NCBI GenBank assembly: GCA_900169235.1
Contig: FWCC01000140.1
Span: forward strand, 1-64,000
Length of the DNA stretch: 64,000 bases
Direction: 5' to 3'
DNA from: Zarea fungicola
Taxonomy: Eukaryota; Ascomycota; Sordariomycetes; Hypocreales; Cordycipitaceae
Every line of letters begins with the position of its first letter. Positions within the stretch are counted from its first letter, which is position 1. The translations under genes and the position numbers were made by a program. Below the pieces are notes generated by a model. That model ran no database searches. It saw only the letters and a program-made list of their open reading frames with translations, and was not told the origin of the DNA. Shown piece by piece: positions 54,399 through 64,000 of this stretch.

Positions 54399-56677
54399 AT
54401 GAGTGAATTTTCAGTCTCTGCAGCAACTCGCCGGTTTGGCGATCTGAAGGTGTCAGGGTCACCCGCAAGGCGCTTGATCATTGCGATAGATTTTGGAACT
54501 ACTTATTCAGGAGTAGCCTACTGCTTTCCTGATCAACGCGAGGCTACACCGAATTCAGTCTTGAACTGGCCAGGTAAGGGGCTAATCTTCTACTCCTGCA
54601 GAGACTTACACTGGATGCAGGCGCCCGAGGCGTCACGGCGCCAAAGATCCCGACAGTCGTGAAATATGGTGTCAGCGGTGACTGTGAATTTGAGTGGGGG
54701 GCGCTCGTCAAGAACCGGAATGGCAGCATCGTTGGCGTCAAGCTCCTGCTTGACCAGAAGCAGCCACTGCCGTGGCATGTTCCAAACAGCTTCAGAATGG
54801 ACCTGGATGAGCTTCCCAAGGCACCAGAAGCAATAGCGGCTGATTTCCTTCGCGAGATGCACTCTCACGCCATGGCGCAGATTGCGACAAAGATTCCCCA
54901 GGCGGCTCTAGATCTCTTTGCAAAGGAATATATCATGTCGGGTACGTAGCTTCATGTATTCGCAATGGGATATCCTGACTTAGATTATTAGTACCTGCTG
55001 TATGGTCCGATGTTGCAAAGAATGCTACTCTCAAGGTATGGCGCTTGTGTGTAAAACATACCAGAGCTGACTGTTTCAAAGGCAGCAACCCAGGCAGGCA
55101 TCTCCCCGGTTTCATTGATAAAGGAGCCTGAAGCAGCTGCGCTGTATACGATCAGAAGACTTGACGCAAACCTTGACCCAACCGATGTTATTGTTATATG
55201 CGATGCTGGTGGTGGCACCGTTGACTTGGTGTCGTATGAGATCGAGGCGACTTCTCCGACTCTTCAGTTGAAGGAAATTGTACCTGGCACAGGTAAGCTC
55301 ACCCCTGATTATGCTCCCAAATTCTAACACGTATGCAAGGGAAAATGGTTGGCTCTGTGGCGCTCAACTTGCGGTTCAAGGCCGCTGTTCAAGAAATTAT
55401 CCCAGCCCACAAGTGGGAAACATTCAAATCCAGCAGGGCAATGACGCAAGCCAGCATTCAGTTTGAAGAAGAGATAAAAAAGACCTTTCACGGAGATCTA
55501 GACGAGGAATACTATGTCAACTTCCCTAGAGGTGGGCTGGATGATGACCCGGCTAACAACCTGGAGTCAAACGAATGGAGAATGACAGGGTACGACTTAC
55601 ATGATCCACGCCTTCTAATCATGGGCTAACAGATGGTAGATCCGATGTAGCAAAGATTTTTGAGCCCGTCATGGTTGATATCGTACAACTAATTCACGAT
55701 CAAGTCCAGTCCGTTCGAGCAAAGAACAAGTCTGTCAAGGTGTGTGGTCCTGACCGTGTTGTGGATTATCCATTGATGTCGTACAGGCAGTGTTTCTTGT
55801 TGGGGGCTTCGGAAGCAACCAATATCTGAGGGTGCGAGTCGAAAAAGCGAACCCGGACATCCGTGTTGTTCAGCCTGACGATGCATGGGCCGCCATTGCC
55901 AAGTGAGTACAAGCATTCAGTTATCAGGCCGCTTGATTAATTGTTATGTCGTGTTACAGAGGAGCGGCCCTATCGAGAATGCCAGACAACGCCGTCGTGA
56001 CGAGCGTCTCAGCGGTTCGACACTACGGTGTCCTGGCAGCGCGCCATTTGACCCCATCATCGACAAGGGGCAGGAGAGATTTTCGTTTTATCGTGACGGA
56101 ATTGTACGATCGAATCGACTAAGATGTTTTGTTCTTGCTGCGTCAATCCGCTCTAACAGTTACAGCTGCTCTGGCACATCAGAACGGGCGACAGCATCAA
56201 GAAGAGCCAAAAGATTCGAATCACTCTCAACAGGGAGCTTCCGAATCACTTCACTCCGGATCAATGCATATTTAAAGCCACTCTCTTTGACAGCGAAGAT
56301 AGGTACGTTAGGAGTGCTCAGCCACGGTATTCCTTGCTAACGAGTAAATAGAGTGGCCCCGCTACACATGTCAGAAGGCAGAAAGATTAAGCAAAACTGT
56401 GTTCTGACTGCGAGACTTGACGGTGTCCCAACTTCCAAGTTTACCAGAATGATGAGCCAGTCCAGCTCGGCACTCGTGCACGGGGGTATGCAGGGACCTG
56501 GGTCAGGGGAGCCGTAGTAAGTAGCGGAAGCCAGTGCGACAAATGTATAGCTAACACAGGTGTAGTTGGTTGATAAAGTTTGACTTGGTAATATCCTTTG
56601 AATCGGCGCTGATGAAATTTTCGCTGGAATTCGATGGTGAAACCATGGGCTCGGTAGAGGCTCATTTTGAGCAGTAA
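54399..56677 (+). CDS. Hsp70-like ATPase of the fungal actin-fold family, with apparent frameshift
   Basis: Eleven exons are supported: 54399-54573, 54621-54941, 54992-55035, 55082-55292, 55340-55589, 55640-55739, 55787-55902, 55960-56103, 56166-56302, 56352-56516 and 56566-56677. The protein has the actin-like ATPase signature IIAIDFGTTYSGVAYC at the N-terminus, a second phosphate loop VICDAGGGTVDLVSYE and the adenosine motif FLVGGFGSNQYL. It lacks a canonical Hsp70 substrate domain and ends with ALMKFSLEFDGETMGSVEA, typical of the divergent Hsp70-like (Hsp12A-type) proteins expanded in fungi. Exon 8 changes frame at about 56046-56049: frame 1 gives RHYGVLAAR, and the continuation FDPIIDKGQERFSFYRDG is in another frame, as if one T were missing. 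Without that, translation stops at 56119-56121 or shortly before. The gene is either broken or the base is a sequence error. Confidence 0.82.
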
Positions 56678-56977
56678 CTTATGGCGCGAGCAGACGCTCC
56701 GTCCGCGACTGTCTCATGTCAGCGTTTGTGTCTCTAGTAACTTCAATTCAGCCTTTTACCTCGTTACTCCAGTGAATGTTGATAATTGGCGGCCTAGTTG
56801 TGTGGCTCGGTAGGGCGGAGTTCCTGCATGCCGCCGACAGATCCATTCCGCAGCTAAGCGTCTGTGACTCATCCTGCGCAGCGGCGTCCAAACTTGCAGT
56901 AACATACCTTGTATTGTCATTGTGATACCATTTTCCCGACTTCTCCGTAAGAAACTGCTGCCAGTAACCTATTCGCC

Positions 56978-57562
56978 ATGGAATCCACCCAAAGCCTTGT
57001 ACATGGGAAACTGGCCGTCTCAGGAGAACCATGGACATCGCCGGCACCGGAAGCGGCAGGCCATCAGCTAGTACAGCTCTCCTTGCCAGTATTGGATGCC
57101 CTTGCCGAAAACAATCTGGATACTGCCCGAAGCTTGTCCAAGAGTCCAGCAATATCGCCCTATATCGCGTCCGGTGCCTGCAGTGGCACGTGGAAAATGA
57201 GAGCCGCCCAAATTAGAGCCAATGCCGGAGATGCGGATTGGGTCACCCGGCTCATTGTCGACTCGACTGGTACTGTGGTAGGCCGCGCAGGATTCCATGG
57301 GCCACCAGATGAAAAGGGCATGGTCGAAGTCGGATATTCCGTCGATCCATTGTACCGGCGGCAGGGCCACGCTCGAGCTGCTCTCAAGATTATGCTCGAT
57401 ATGGCAGCAAAGGACTCTCGTGTCAAGGTTGTTCGGGCCTCGACTCAGCCAACCAACATTGCATCGCGGAGTTTGATTGACCAGTACGACTTCAAGGAAG
57501 TTGGGGAGCAGTGGGATGAGGAGGATGGGTTGGAAACGGTGTTGGAGGTCAACAAGCCATAG
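56978..57562 (+). CDS. GNAT-family N-acetyltransferase
   Basis: Intronless, 194 residues. The acetyl-CoA binding motif A is seen in VEVGYSVDPLYRRQGHA (about residues 114-130), with the R-R-Q-G-H-A loop that binds the pyrophosphate. The following helix ALKIMLDMA and the strand VVRASTQPTNIASRSL with the F-x-E-V ending complete the fold, as in RimJ/RimL-like enzymes. The substrate (amine, antibiotic or protein N-terminus) is not predictable. The ATG at 56978 follows a good context (GCCATGGAA). It starts 300 nt after the Hsp70-like gene on the same strand. Confidence 0.9.
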   Translation: MESTQSLVHGKLAVSGEPWTSPAPEAAGHQLVQLSLPVLDALAENNLDTARSLSKSPAISPYIASGACSGTWKMRAAQIRANAGDADWVTRLIVDSTGTVVGRAGFHGPPDEKGMVEVGYSVDPLYRRQGHARAALKIMLDMAAKDSRVKVVRASTQPTNIASRSLIDQYDFKEVGEQWDEEDGLETVLEVNKP

Positions 57563-58187
57563 CCTGGCCTTGCGTGAAGAGGGGCAAAGGGAGTTCAAAT
57601 AACGATAACAACCATCATTACGGAGTATTTCTTTCAAATGGCCGCATCAGTTACAAAGGTAGTCTACAAGCCTTTCGCTTTTTATCAGCCTCTTCATTGT
57701 TTCGATTTTAGCAATTTTGTACATAAAGCGCAGATTCACGGCAACTGTGGCTCCTATTCCTGGAGTCGTCAATTTTATAGGGCACCATAAGACAGACCAC
57801 AACTAGATGGATGGTGAGACCCGCCACTAGATATCAAACTTATCATTCTGCTGGGACGAGTGTTTAAAAATTGATAAAGTTGAGGAAATTGAAAACTGAA
57901 GGGCTGATGTGTGACCTGCGTAGATAAGCAACTCGCTCATTCGACACGTTTTACATTCGTATTTCACTCATTGTAATGAAGCAGTGGACGTTCTCAGGGC
58001 CTGCAGCCGCGGTGGAGGAGCGGGCAGACCATGGCTCAAAGTGGAATATCCGGCCAATTATTGCAGCGCGCGGCGTTGTCGGTTAAAGAGTGGCTAAATA
58101 ACCAACATATTTTACATGAGGCCACACCCAATCAGATACTTGACTGAGACATCATTAACGCTGTGTTCCAGCCCTCTTCAATAAAAA
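57563..58187. other. Intergenic, no feature seen
   Basis: AT-rich spacer between two plus-strand genes without a supported frame. Confidence 0.5.
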
Positions 58188-59061
58188 ATGAGCTTGGAAG
58201 GTACAAAAGAAGGGCAAATCTCCCAGGCAGATGATTTGCGTAAACCTGATGAACATATTGATCCCGAGGCCGGGAGAAGATATTGGGAAAACGCAGCAGC
58301 CAGCAATGTTGGCATGCTCGGTGGAATCCCAACTCTACACGAGTTTAGCCACATTTCACGAACAGATATCATAGGCTCCCGCGCATTTTTGGCAAGACTA
58401 GGGATCGGCCTTAAAGGTGGTCGCTCTGCTCTGAAGAGTGCTGTGGACGGTGGAGCTGGGTACGTGAGCAGAAATGAAGCATCTTTCGGGCTGTGCTGAC
58501 TTGCCACAATTCTGTCTTATGAAATAGGATCGGAAGGATTACTAAAGATCTTCTTTTAAATATCGCTGAAGAAGTTGACGTGGTGGAGCCGGTGTCACGA
58601 TTTACCGAGTCCCTCAAAGGCACCAAAGGCGTGCGAACCATTTTCAACGTTGGGCTTGAGGAATGGCAGCCGATTGAGGGCGCTGAATACGATCTTATAT
58701 GGACGCAATGGTGCTTGGGCCACCTTACCGACAAGCAGGTTGTAAAATACTTGGAGGTCTGCCAAACAGTCCTAAGACCAGAGACTGGTCTCATCGTCAT
58801 TAAAGAAAATTTGAGCACTGGCCTGGAGGATATGTTTGATTCAACTGATAGCAGCGTCACCAGGTATGGAATTTAATGGGAGACTGAAAGCTCTATGAAG
58901 ACGCGACTGACGAAAGCTACAGGCTAGACGAAAAGTTCCGAGACTTGTTTGCACAGGCAAACCTAAAACTAGTAAGAACGGAGGAGCAGCGCAGCAGAAG
59001 CCCTGTGAGGTCGTCGAGAAGACTTCTCCCGGTACGAATGTATGCTCTAAAGCCGCAATGA
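58188..59061 (+). CDS. Protein N-terminal Xaa-Pro-Lys methyltransferase (NTM1 family)
   Basis: Exons are 58188-58459, 58528-58863 and 58923-59061, giving 248 residues. The family adds methyl groups from S-adenosylmethionine to the alpha-amine of proteins beginning with (Met)-Xaa-Pro-Lys, including ribosomal proteins (yeast Tae1). The SAM-binding glycine loop GGAGIGRITKDLLL forms exactly across the first splice junction, followed by DVVEPVSRF. The substrate-channel motif YDLIWTQWCLGHLTD and the ending LLPVRMYALKP are characteristic. The N-terminal ARRYWENAAASNVGMLGG-like segment matches the usual YW-x-G-V-G-x-MLGG start region. Length agrees with the family (about 230-260). Confidence 0.9.
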
Positions 59062-59623
59062 CGCACACGTGGCTCCACGTCGAAGAAAGACTACAATTCA
59101 TAGTTGTTCCTATGCAAATTTACGGTGCCAATACTTTGATTGCTCAAGAAGCCAGAGTTGCACGTCGTTACTCATCAAGTGTATTCCAACATTTTACACC
59201 GTCACCATCGTGTAGATGGTCGGACTCAGCGTCGCCGCCAATTCGAATTTTGGGCTCGGCCTCTGTGGCCCTTAGGGTTAGGGTTTTATACATCGCCACG
59301 AAGCTTTTGAACATTAGACAGACTCTGATCAGCCTTGGGCATTGCTTTGGGAGCTGAATACATGTAGAAACATGGGGCAAGGGCAACTGTAGATGAATTT
59401 TCTCTGAAATTTATGGCGTGGACCAGTTGACTATGGAATCGATGTTGCTCTGCTAGCCGAGCTCGAAATTTTGATACTCTCACGGCCAATGCTGCCTATT
59501 GCCGTCGGTAGACATGTACCGTCTAGTAAACAGTGTATATGGTTGTATCTTGATATCCTTCAAGCAGTACAGAGCCTTGGAACACATCCCACTTCTGGAC
59601 TTTCGATACAAGAGTTTCATGCC
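59062..59623. other. Convergent intergenic region with telomere-like repeat
   Basis: 3' flanks of the NTM1-type and SET-domain genes. Includes TTAGGGTTAGGGTT at 59272-59285. No gene seen. Confidence 0.55.
59272..59285 (+). repeat. Short interstitial telomere-type repeat
   Basis: TTAGGGTTAGGGTT, just over two units of the usual fungal telomere sequence, lies between two convergent genes. Confidence 0.8.
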
Positions 59624-60766
59624 TCATTGCAATTTTGCTCCAATATTTGCAATGCCAAGCCGAATAGCTTTTTGTCCGAGTTCCTCAATTTGATTCCAGC
59701 GCTCCAAAAGGAGTGTTCGGCATCTCCCATCGCCATCATCCAAACTTGTAATCTTTTGACGGCGGACTTTCATTTCCTCGGGGAGATTTTCTAGAATTTC
59801 GTGCAGTAGTACTTGTGCTGTTGTATAAGTACTCTCAGAGCGTTTTTTATTGTTGATAATGTTATCCGCTTCAGCTCCCGGCTTGCAAGACTGACCCAAT
59901 GCACCAAAAGTCGCCATTTCCTTTAGAGTCTCGGCTTGTTTGGTGCTCGCTTTTGGAGAGATCAGATCATCGACAGTGAAGTGGTCGCTTGGGTTGTTTT
60001 GCAATAGAAAGCCATACTCGGTCAGCAAAAAATCATTTGAATGGTCACCGTAAGAAGTGCAGACCTCGCTTCCTTTGGGATAGTCGCGGTCCGCAGTGAT
60101 GGTGTAGCTTTTAGAGGAATAAGACACCTGACAGCCAGTAGCCGCATGGTTAAACAAGTCGGCAACAGGCAACAGCGCCAGGCGATCATGCCAGGGATAT
60201 AGAATCGTTTGCGGAGTCTCGTTATAGAAGGCTCTCGTGCTGACAACAAACCAAGCATGAGTGTACTCTCGCAATTGAACGTTGGGAAAGGCAATTTTAA
60301 GCTGCTCCCAGTCTTGTTTAAAGCTGCTTTGCTGCCGATGGAGCAGCAGTTTTGCTTCTGTTGGGAGCAAGTCCTGTGCTGTTTCCGGCCAGAAAAAAGG
60401 AAAGGACTCAAAATCACTCAATTTTGGAATCACCCTCGCCCAGCTCTCTGCTAGGGGTTTGAGAACAAGATCTGCTGCCAAGAGGCTATGAATGGTTATT
60501 CCTTCAGGTATTTTGGCGCGAATCACCCTCGACACCGTTTCAAGGCTCCGAACAGCCCGAGTAGGAACAGTGATCAAGACATCACCCTTCTGTTGCTTGA
60601 TTAGCCGTAAGAGCTGGTCCAGGAGGAGTGCTTTCGTCCATACCTTGAGGTTTCTTGTCGCCATCATCCCGAAGCCGCTAGCAGGGTTACTGTGTGGCCG
60701 AATGCCGGCAATTTCAACGCCTTTCGTCCTCGCCCACTTCAGCAGTGAGTCCGTCGGGTCCATCAT
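59624..60766 (-). CDS. SET-domain protein lysine methyltransferase (Rubisco-LSMT-like)
   Basis: Exons are 60766-60644 and 60589-59624, giving 362 residues from the ATG at 60766. The 54-nt intron is in frame and open; removing it restores ATRNLKKGDVLITVPTRAV, the normal SET N-terminal strand. The split-SET core is visible as LLPVADLFNHAATGCQVSY (SAM-binding Asn-His) and the later EVCTSYGDHSNDFLLTEYGF with the catalytic Tyr region. The large insert between SET-N and SET-C, and a C-terminal helical domain that binds substrate, match the class that methylates non-histone proteins such as ribosomal proteins. The exact target is unknown. Confidence 0.88.
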   Translation of the reverse strand: MMDPTDSLLKWARTKGVEIAGIRPHSNPASGFGMMATRNLKVWTKALLLDQLLRLIKQQKGDVLITVPTRAVRSLETVSRVIRAKIPEGITIHSLLAADLVLKPLAESWARVIPKLSDFESFPFFWPETAQDLLPTEAKLLLHRQQSSFKQDWEQLKIAFPNVQLREYTHAWFVVSTRAFYNETPQTILYPWHDRLALLPVADLFNHAATGCQVSYSSKSYTITADRDYPKGSEVCTSYGDHSNDFLLTEYGFLLQNNPSDHFTVDDLISPKASTKQAETLKEMATFGALGQSCKPGAEADNIINNKKRSESTYTTAQVLLHEILENLPEEMKVRRQKITSLDDGDGRCRTLLLERWNQIEELGQKAIRLGIANIGAKLQ

Positions 60767-61789
60767 CGCGAGAGTCGTTGGTGGTTGCAGCTGGATCAAT
60801 GAGCGGTACCCAGGTCAAAAATCAACATTTCTGCCTACAGTAACACCTTACGCCAACGGGGTGCCGACGTTTGGTCTCGTCGGATAAGTAGACACCAGAG
60901 TGAATGCTGCGCGGTTTGTGGATAATGGCAAACAGGCGGCCCTAGCTTTGGACGACGCCTTCATTCTAGCAGCAAAGCCACGTGCATTTGTAAGCGGCCA
61001 CCTCTAACTAACTCTCACACACGCCTTTTAGAGAACTTTCTTTTTATAGTTAAATAACCAATCAACAGCTCCATTTACTCGTAATGCTCTATCCCTGCAC
61101 TGCGTGTCAATAAATGTGGGAACCATTGCCCTTGTTAGTGAAGTCGACGCATTTCCTGCTTATAGACTTTGCAGGCGATGTAAGGCATACCACTACAAAT
61201 ATCGGGGAGTAAACTTGAACAACTCGTCTCATTGGGTAGTTACTTGATTTGTTACATGGGAGGCATTCACTATAATGAGCCATGGCGCCCATACTGTACT
61301 TCTTGCTGTCAATAAGTGGCAAGCGGTAGTGGAGGGTTACAGGGATGTTTTAATAGCCGATTTCTGCACCGGTGGGCCTAGTCTTAATTAGACGATTGTC
61401 TCCTCCTGCATTAGATCCTGTTAATGAGGCTTCGCAGCCAAGCCTCCAGGTACCAAGCCGAGCAAGGAGTAACCATTGCATTGCAGGCATCCGCCACAAA
61501 CAAACACAGGCAACCGTCCAATTTAACCAAGCCTGCTAATACGGGCTAGGAAAAGGATCTGTGCCGTAGTCCCTTGATTTTAAATTAATTACCTGAATGC
61601 GGCTAGTTGACCTCAGTATATTGCCCTGTGCCAATGCGACTGCCTGGCCATGTATCAGGCAGCTGAATAACTGAACTCCACCGCTACTTATAAACGCAGG
61701 AAGCCGCATCCACAGATGGCCTCAAAATCAGTAGACCTAATCAGACCATTAACAACTTGATATCATTCTACCTTGCCAAATAAACCATT
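60767..61789. other. Divergent promoter region
   Basis: Upstream space of the SET-domain gene (-) and the kinesin-like gene (+). Apart from the TATA element at 61689 nothing was recognised. Confidence 0.55.
61689..61694 (+). promoter_or_regulatory. TATA box of the kinesin-like gene
   Basis: TATAAA 101 nt upstream of the ATG at 61790. Confidence 0.45.
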
Positions 61790-63157
61790 ATGAACGTCTT
61801 TGTCCGCTGGAGGCCCCTGGTTGGCACTGAAATCCAACAAGGAAGCGTCGATCACTCTACCATTGTTGCAACCAATTCAGCTTCTCCCAAGCGGTCCCTC
61901 GTTGCCGTCTCTGTCAATCGCAGCCTTGCACCCTCTGACAAGCCCTGGAAGAGCTCTGCGGCCTTTGATACAGTGCTGGACGGTTCCGACTCCAATGACG
62001 CCGCTTACACCACGATTGTCCAGCCCGCAGTCCCCCAGGTCATGGCCGGGAGCTGCTGTAGCTTCTTTGCCTATGGCCACTCGGGCAGTGGCAAGACACA
62101 CACCGTAATTGGCTACGAGAAGCAGGAGAGTTCCGGATTAGGGCTCTGCTTGGCTGCTGCGCACCAGTTGTTTATCGAAATCGAACGGGTAAACGAGCTC
62201 CGCGGCGAGGATGGTGGCAAGCAGCCGCCGCTGGCTATCGGACTGAGTGTCTTTGAGCTTCGACAGAAGGCTGCCTTTGATCTTCTCAATAACGGTACCA
62301 AGTGCCATATCCGCGAAGGACCAGACGGCAAGGTTCACATTCGGGGAGAGACTGAGACGCTCTCGGAGGGCAGAGTTCGAGTCCAGCCCATCGTCAAGCG
62401 TCCCTGCTGGAGCTTTGACGAGCTCAGGAACGAACTCTCTTCTGCCCTTGCTCGCCGTGCCGTTGGAACTTCTTCAGTCCACGACCAAAGCTCCCGTACA
62501 CATGCCGTTCTGGAACTAGAAATCATCAACGACCAGTTAGTCAGTGCACGCGCAGAACTAGTGGATAGGCAATCTGATCTTGTCCCCGTGGGGAAGCGGG
62601 CCATGGACGTTACGATTGCAGAACAGACCAAGAGTGTGATTCAGGATGCAGACGGCAATTATAGGCCACGACCGGGGTATGTTATGAACCAGACACTTCT
62701 TGACGAGGTCGAGGCTGAAAAGGCCAAGTTTGAGGCTCGCGTAGCAGAAGCAGAAGCCGAGATCGAAGCTGTTTACGCAAAATACAATAACACAGCGTCT
62801 AATTGTCTCGGTGGGAAAATGGTGTTTGTAGATCTAGCAGGAGCAGAGTATCAGCAGGATGGTAACAAAACGGCAACAAACCTTTCTTCCAAGGTTCAGA
62901 CTGCCGCGGAGAAGCAGGAAGCTCGACAGATCAACACAGACTTGTTGGCGCTGAAGGAGGTGATGCGGGCATGGTCCACACAGCAAAAACGAGTGCCCTA
63001 CCGCTCATCTCCCTTGACAATGGTGCTTCGAGAAACGTTTATGGATGCTAGAAACTGTGGTTCTGGAATGGTGGTGACTGTTTCGCCGGCAAAGTCAGAT
63101 TACGCGGCAACTCTCAACTCTCTCAAGTATGGAAGCTTAATGGGAACTGCGAGATGA
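61790..63157 (+). CDS. Stand-alone kinesin-like motor domain
   Basis: Intronless, 455 residues, ending right after the motor. The ATPase motifs are Walker A GHSGSGKT (96-103), switch I as SSRTH in HDQSSRTHAVLELE, switch II DLAGAE in GKMVFVDLAGAE, and NTDLLALKEVMRA with YRSSPLTMVLRE at the end. The usual forms are SSRSH, DLAGSE and NKSLLALGN-like, so the motor is divergent but all catalytic residues appear present. An Ala/Glu-rich helical insert (about 300-330) lies between switch I and switch II. There is no neck, coiled coil or cargo tail, unlike ordinary kinesins. It may be a single-domain microtubule enzyme or act through a partner. The missing introns set it apart from typical kinesins. 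Confidence 0.85.
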   Translation: MNVFVRWRPLVGTEIQQGSVDHSTIVATNSASPKRSLVAVSVNRSLAPSDKPWKSSAAFDTVLDGSDSNDAAYTTIVQPAVPQVMAGSCCSFFAYGHSGSGKTHTVIGYEKQESSGLGLCLAAAHQLFIEIERVNELRGEDGGKQPPLAIGLSVFELRQKAAFDLLNNGTKCHIREGPDGKVHIRGETETLSEGRVRVQPIVKRPCWSFDELRNELSSALARRAVGTSSVHDQSSRTHAVLELEIINDQLVSARAELVDRQSDLVPVGKRAMDVTIAEQTKSVIQDADGNYRPRPGYVMNQTLLDEVEAEKAKFEARVAEAEAEIEAVYAKYNNTASNCLGGKMVFVDLAGAEYQQDGNKTATNLSSKVQTAAEKQEARQINTDLLALKEVMRAWSTQQKRVPYRSSPLTMVLRETFMDARNCGSGMVVTVSPAKSDYAATLNSLKYGSLMGTAR

Positions 63158-63863
63158 ACAACGGCAGCTGGGGGCTATTATTGGCTACTTTGGGACTGAA
63201 AACAATGTGAAATATTTGACGCGGTCTAACACGTCTTATGGGGCTCGCCTACAATGTTGGATCATGGGGCTACGGCTCTCACGTCAAGTATAGTGGCTCA
63301 ATAGTCATCTACAGGTGAAGAATGAATAGGAGGAGAGCTCCAATGTTTACTGCTACAATATAAACCCCTGTGGGAACATTTCCCTGGGCCAGGCTTTGTT
63401 TTGCGCGGTGCTGGCCAGGTGACTAGGCTTGCCGCAGCTCCGTTGCCGCTGGCAGTCCGGCAGCCCACCTCGCTTCTATTGTGAATCACGCGAATGAGGA
63501 AAAATTCTTTTGCCTTCTCTTCTTCTTCTCCGTTTTCTCTATCCTCAGATCCACCTTTCCAGAGTGCCTCGAAAACAAACACACCATTGACATCTCTTGT
63601 TCACCTCGACTCCCGCATCTTGAATTACATTCGTCAGTCTTGTGAGGCATAACAATAACGGAAGCTGAGAAGAGTATAGTCATCAGTACTACCTTTTATT
63701 GCTCTCCATTGCCTTGCTCATCCTGTATAAATACAGGTGCTCGTTGCAGAGCTTTCGTCTGTTGTTTTCACTTCACCATCCTCTTCCTTGCACACTCCCA
63801 CCGCACTTCAAAACTTTCTGCAATCTCTTTTACCTCCAAGCACTCTTTGAAAAGCTCTTCACG
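63158..63863. other. Intergenic: promoter of the gene at the right edge
   Basis: No gene seen. The final 130 bases are CT-rich, as in the leader of a strongly expressed fungal gene. Confidence 0.5.
63726..63733 (+). promoter_or_regulatory. TATA box of the right-edge gene
   Basis: TATAAATA 138 nt upstream of the ATG at 63864, followed by a CT-rich leader. Confidence 0.5.
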
Positions 63864-64000
63864 ATGGCTATCACGATTCCTTTTAATCGTCGTGCATTTC
63901 GCAAGTTCTTCAACCGCTTGCGGCCCTCTAGACGGGCTCATCCTCCACCGCCTCCTCCCCCGCCTCCCCCGGCCTCTCGAGGACGGCGTCTTCTCGATTC
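63864..64000 (+). CDS. Partial gene: basic, proline-rich N-terminus
   Basis: The ATG at 63864 (context ACGATGGCT) opens a frame that runs off the window after 45 complete codons. The N-terminus is basic and aromatic (FNRRAFRKFFNRLRPSRR) and is followed by about nine consecutive prolines. A TATA box and CT-rich leader support a real start. The remainder lies outside the window, so no family can be assigned. Confidence 0.5.
   Translation, partial: MAITIPFNRRAFRKFFNRLRPSRRAHPPPPPPPPPPASRGRRLLD

Overview
This is a eukaryotic (filamentous ascomycete) chromosome segment. The evidence is short GT-AG introns (mostly 44-80 nt, with CTRAY-like branch sites 10-25 nt before the acceptor), two Zn2Cys6 transcription factors, 14-span MFS drug-type transporters, a cutinase-family esterase with a predicted GPI anchor, a NACHT (NLR-type) protein and a Neurospora-type copper metallothionein. 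Protein content is most like Sordariomycetes, probably Hypocreales; that placement is an inference from family resemblance, not a database match. No rRNA, tRNA, CRISPR array or intact transposon was recognised.

Layout. 1-10.5 kb: a vacuolar HMT1-type ABC transporter (+), the SGT2 co-chaperone (-), a RING-CH membrane E3 ligase (-) and a 26-residue copper metallothionein (-). 10.5-16.5 kb: about 6 kb with no convincing gene. 16.5-27.4 kb: a C2H2 zinc-finger protein (+), mitochondrial acetolactate synthase ILV2 (+), a class III CoA-transferase (-) and a 14-span MFS transporter (-). 27.4-34.3 kb: sparse, with a GPI-type cutinase/acetylxylan esterase (-) and a small secreted cysteine protein (+). 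34.7-44.6 kb: a Zn2Cys6 regulator (+), a nucleotidyltransferase-like protein (+), and a second Zn2Cys6 regulator (-) divergent from an MFS transporter (+). 44.7-56.7 kb: an unusual block of a four-repeat protein with an NLR-like N-terminus (-), a NACHT NLR (-), a bacterial-type REC-LuxR response regulator (+), a 423-residue unknown protein (-) and an Hsp70-like ATPase with an apparent one-base frameshift (+). 57-64 kb: a GNAT acetyltransferase (+), an NTM1-type N-terminal methyltransferase (+), a SET-domain lysine methyltransferase (-), a stand-alone kinesin motor (+) and the first exon of a basic, proline-rich protein cut by the window edge.

Two groups of neighbours may act together. The metallothionein and the vacuolar transporter are both metal-detoxification genes within 10 kb. 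The block at 44.7-56.7 kb combines NLR-type receptors, an Hsp70-like protein and a transcription-factor-like protein of bacterial architecture, which makes it the best candidate for an undescribed sensing or self/non-self system. Functional coupling in both cases is inference.

Exon coordinates were derived by hand from splice motifs and frame closure. Every multi-exon model given as a CDS sums to a multiple of three except the Hsp70-like gene. Several apparent ORF starts in this window are non-ATG codons, and the first in-frame ATG was used instead.
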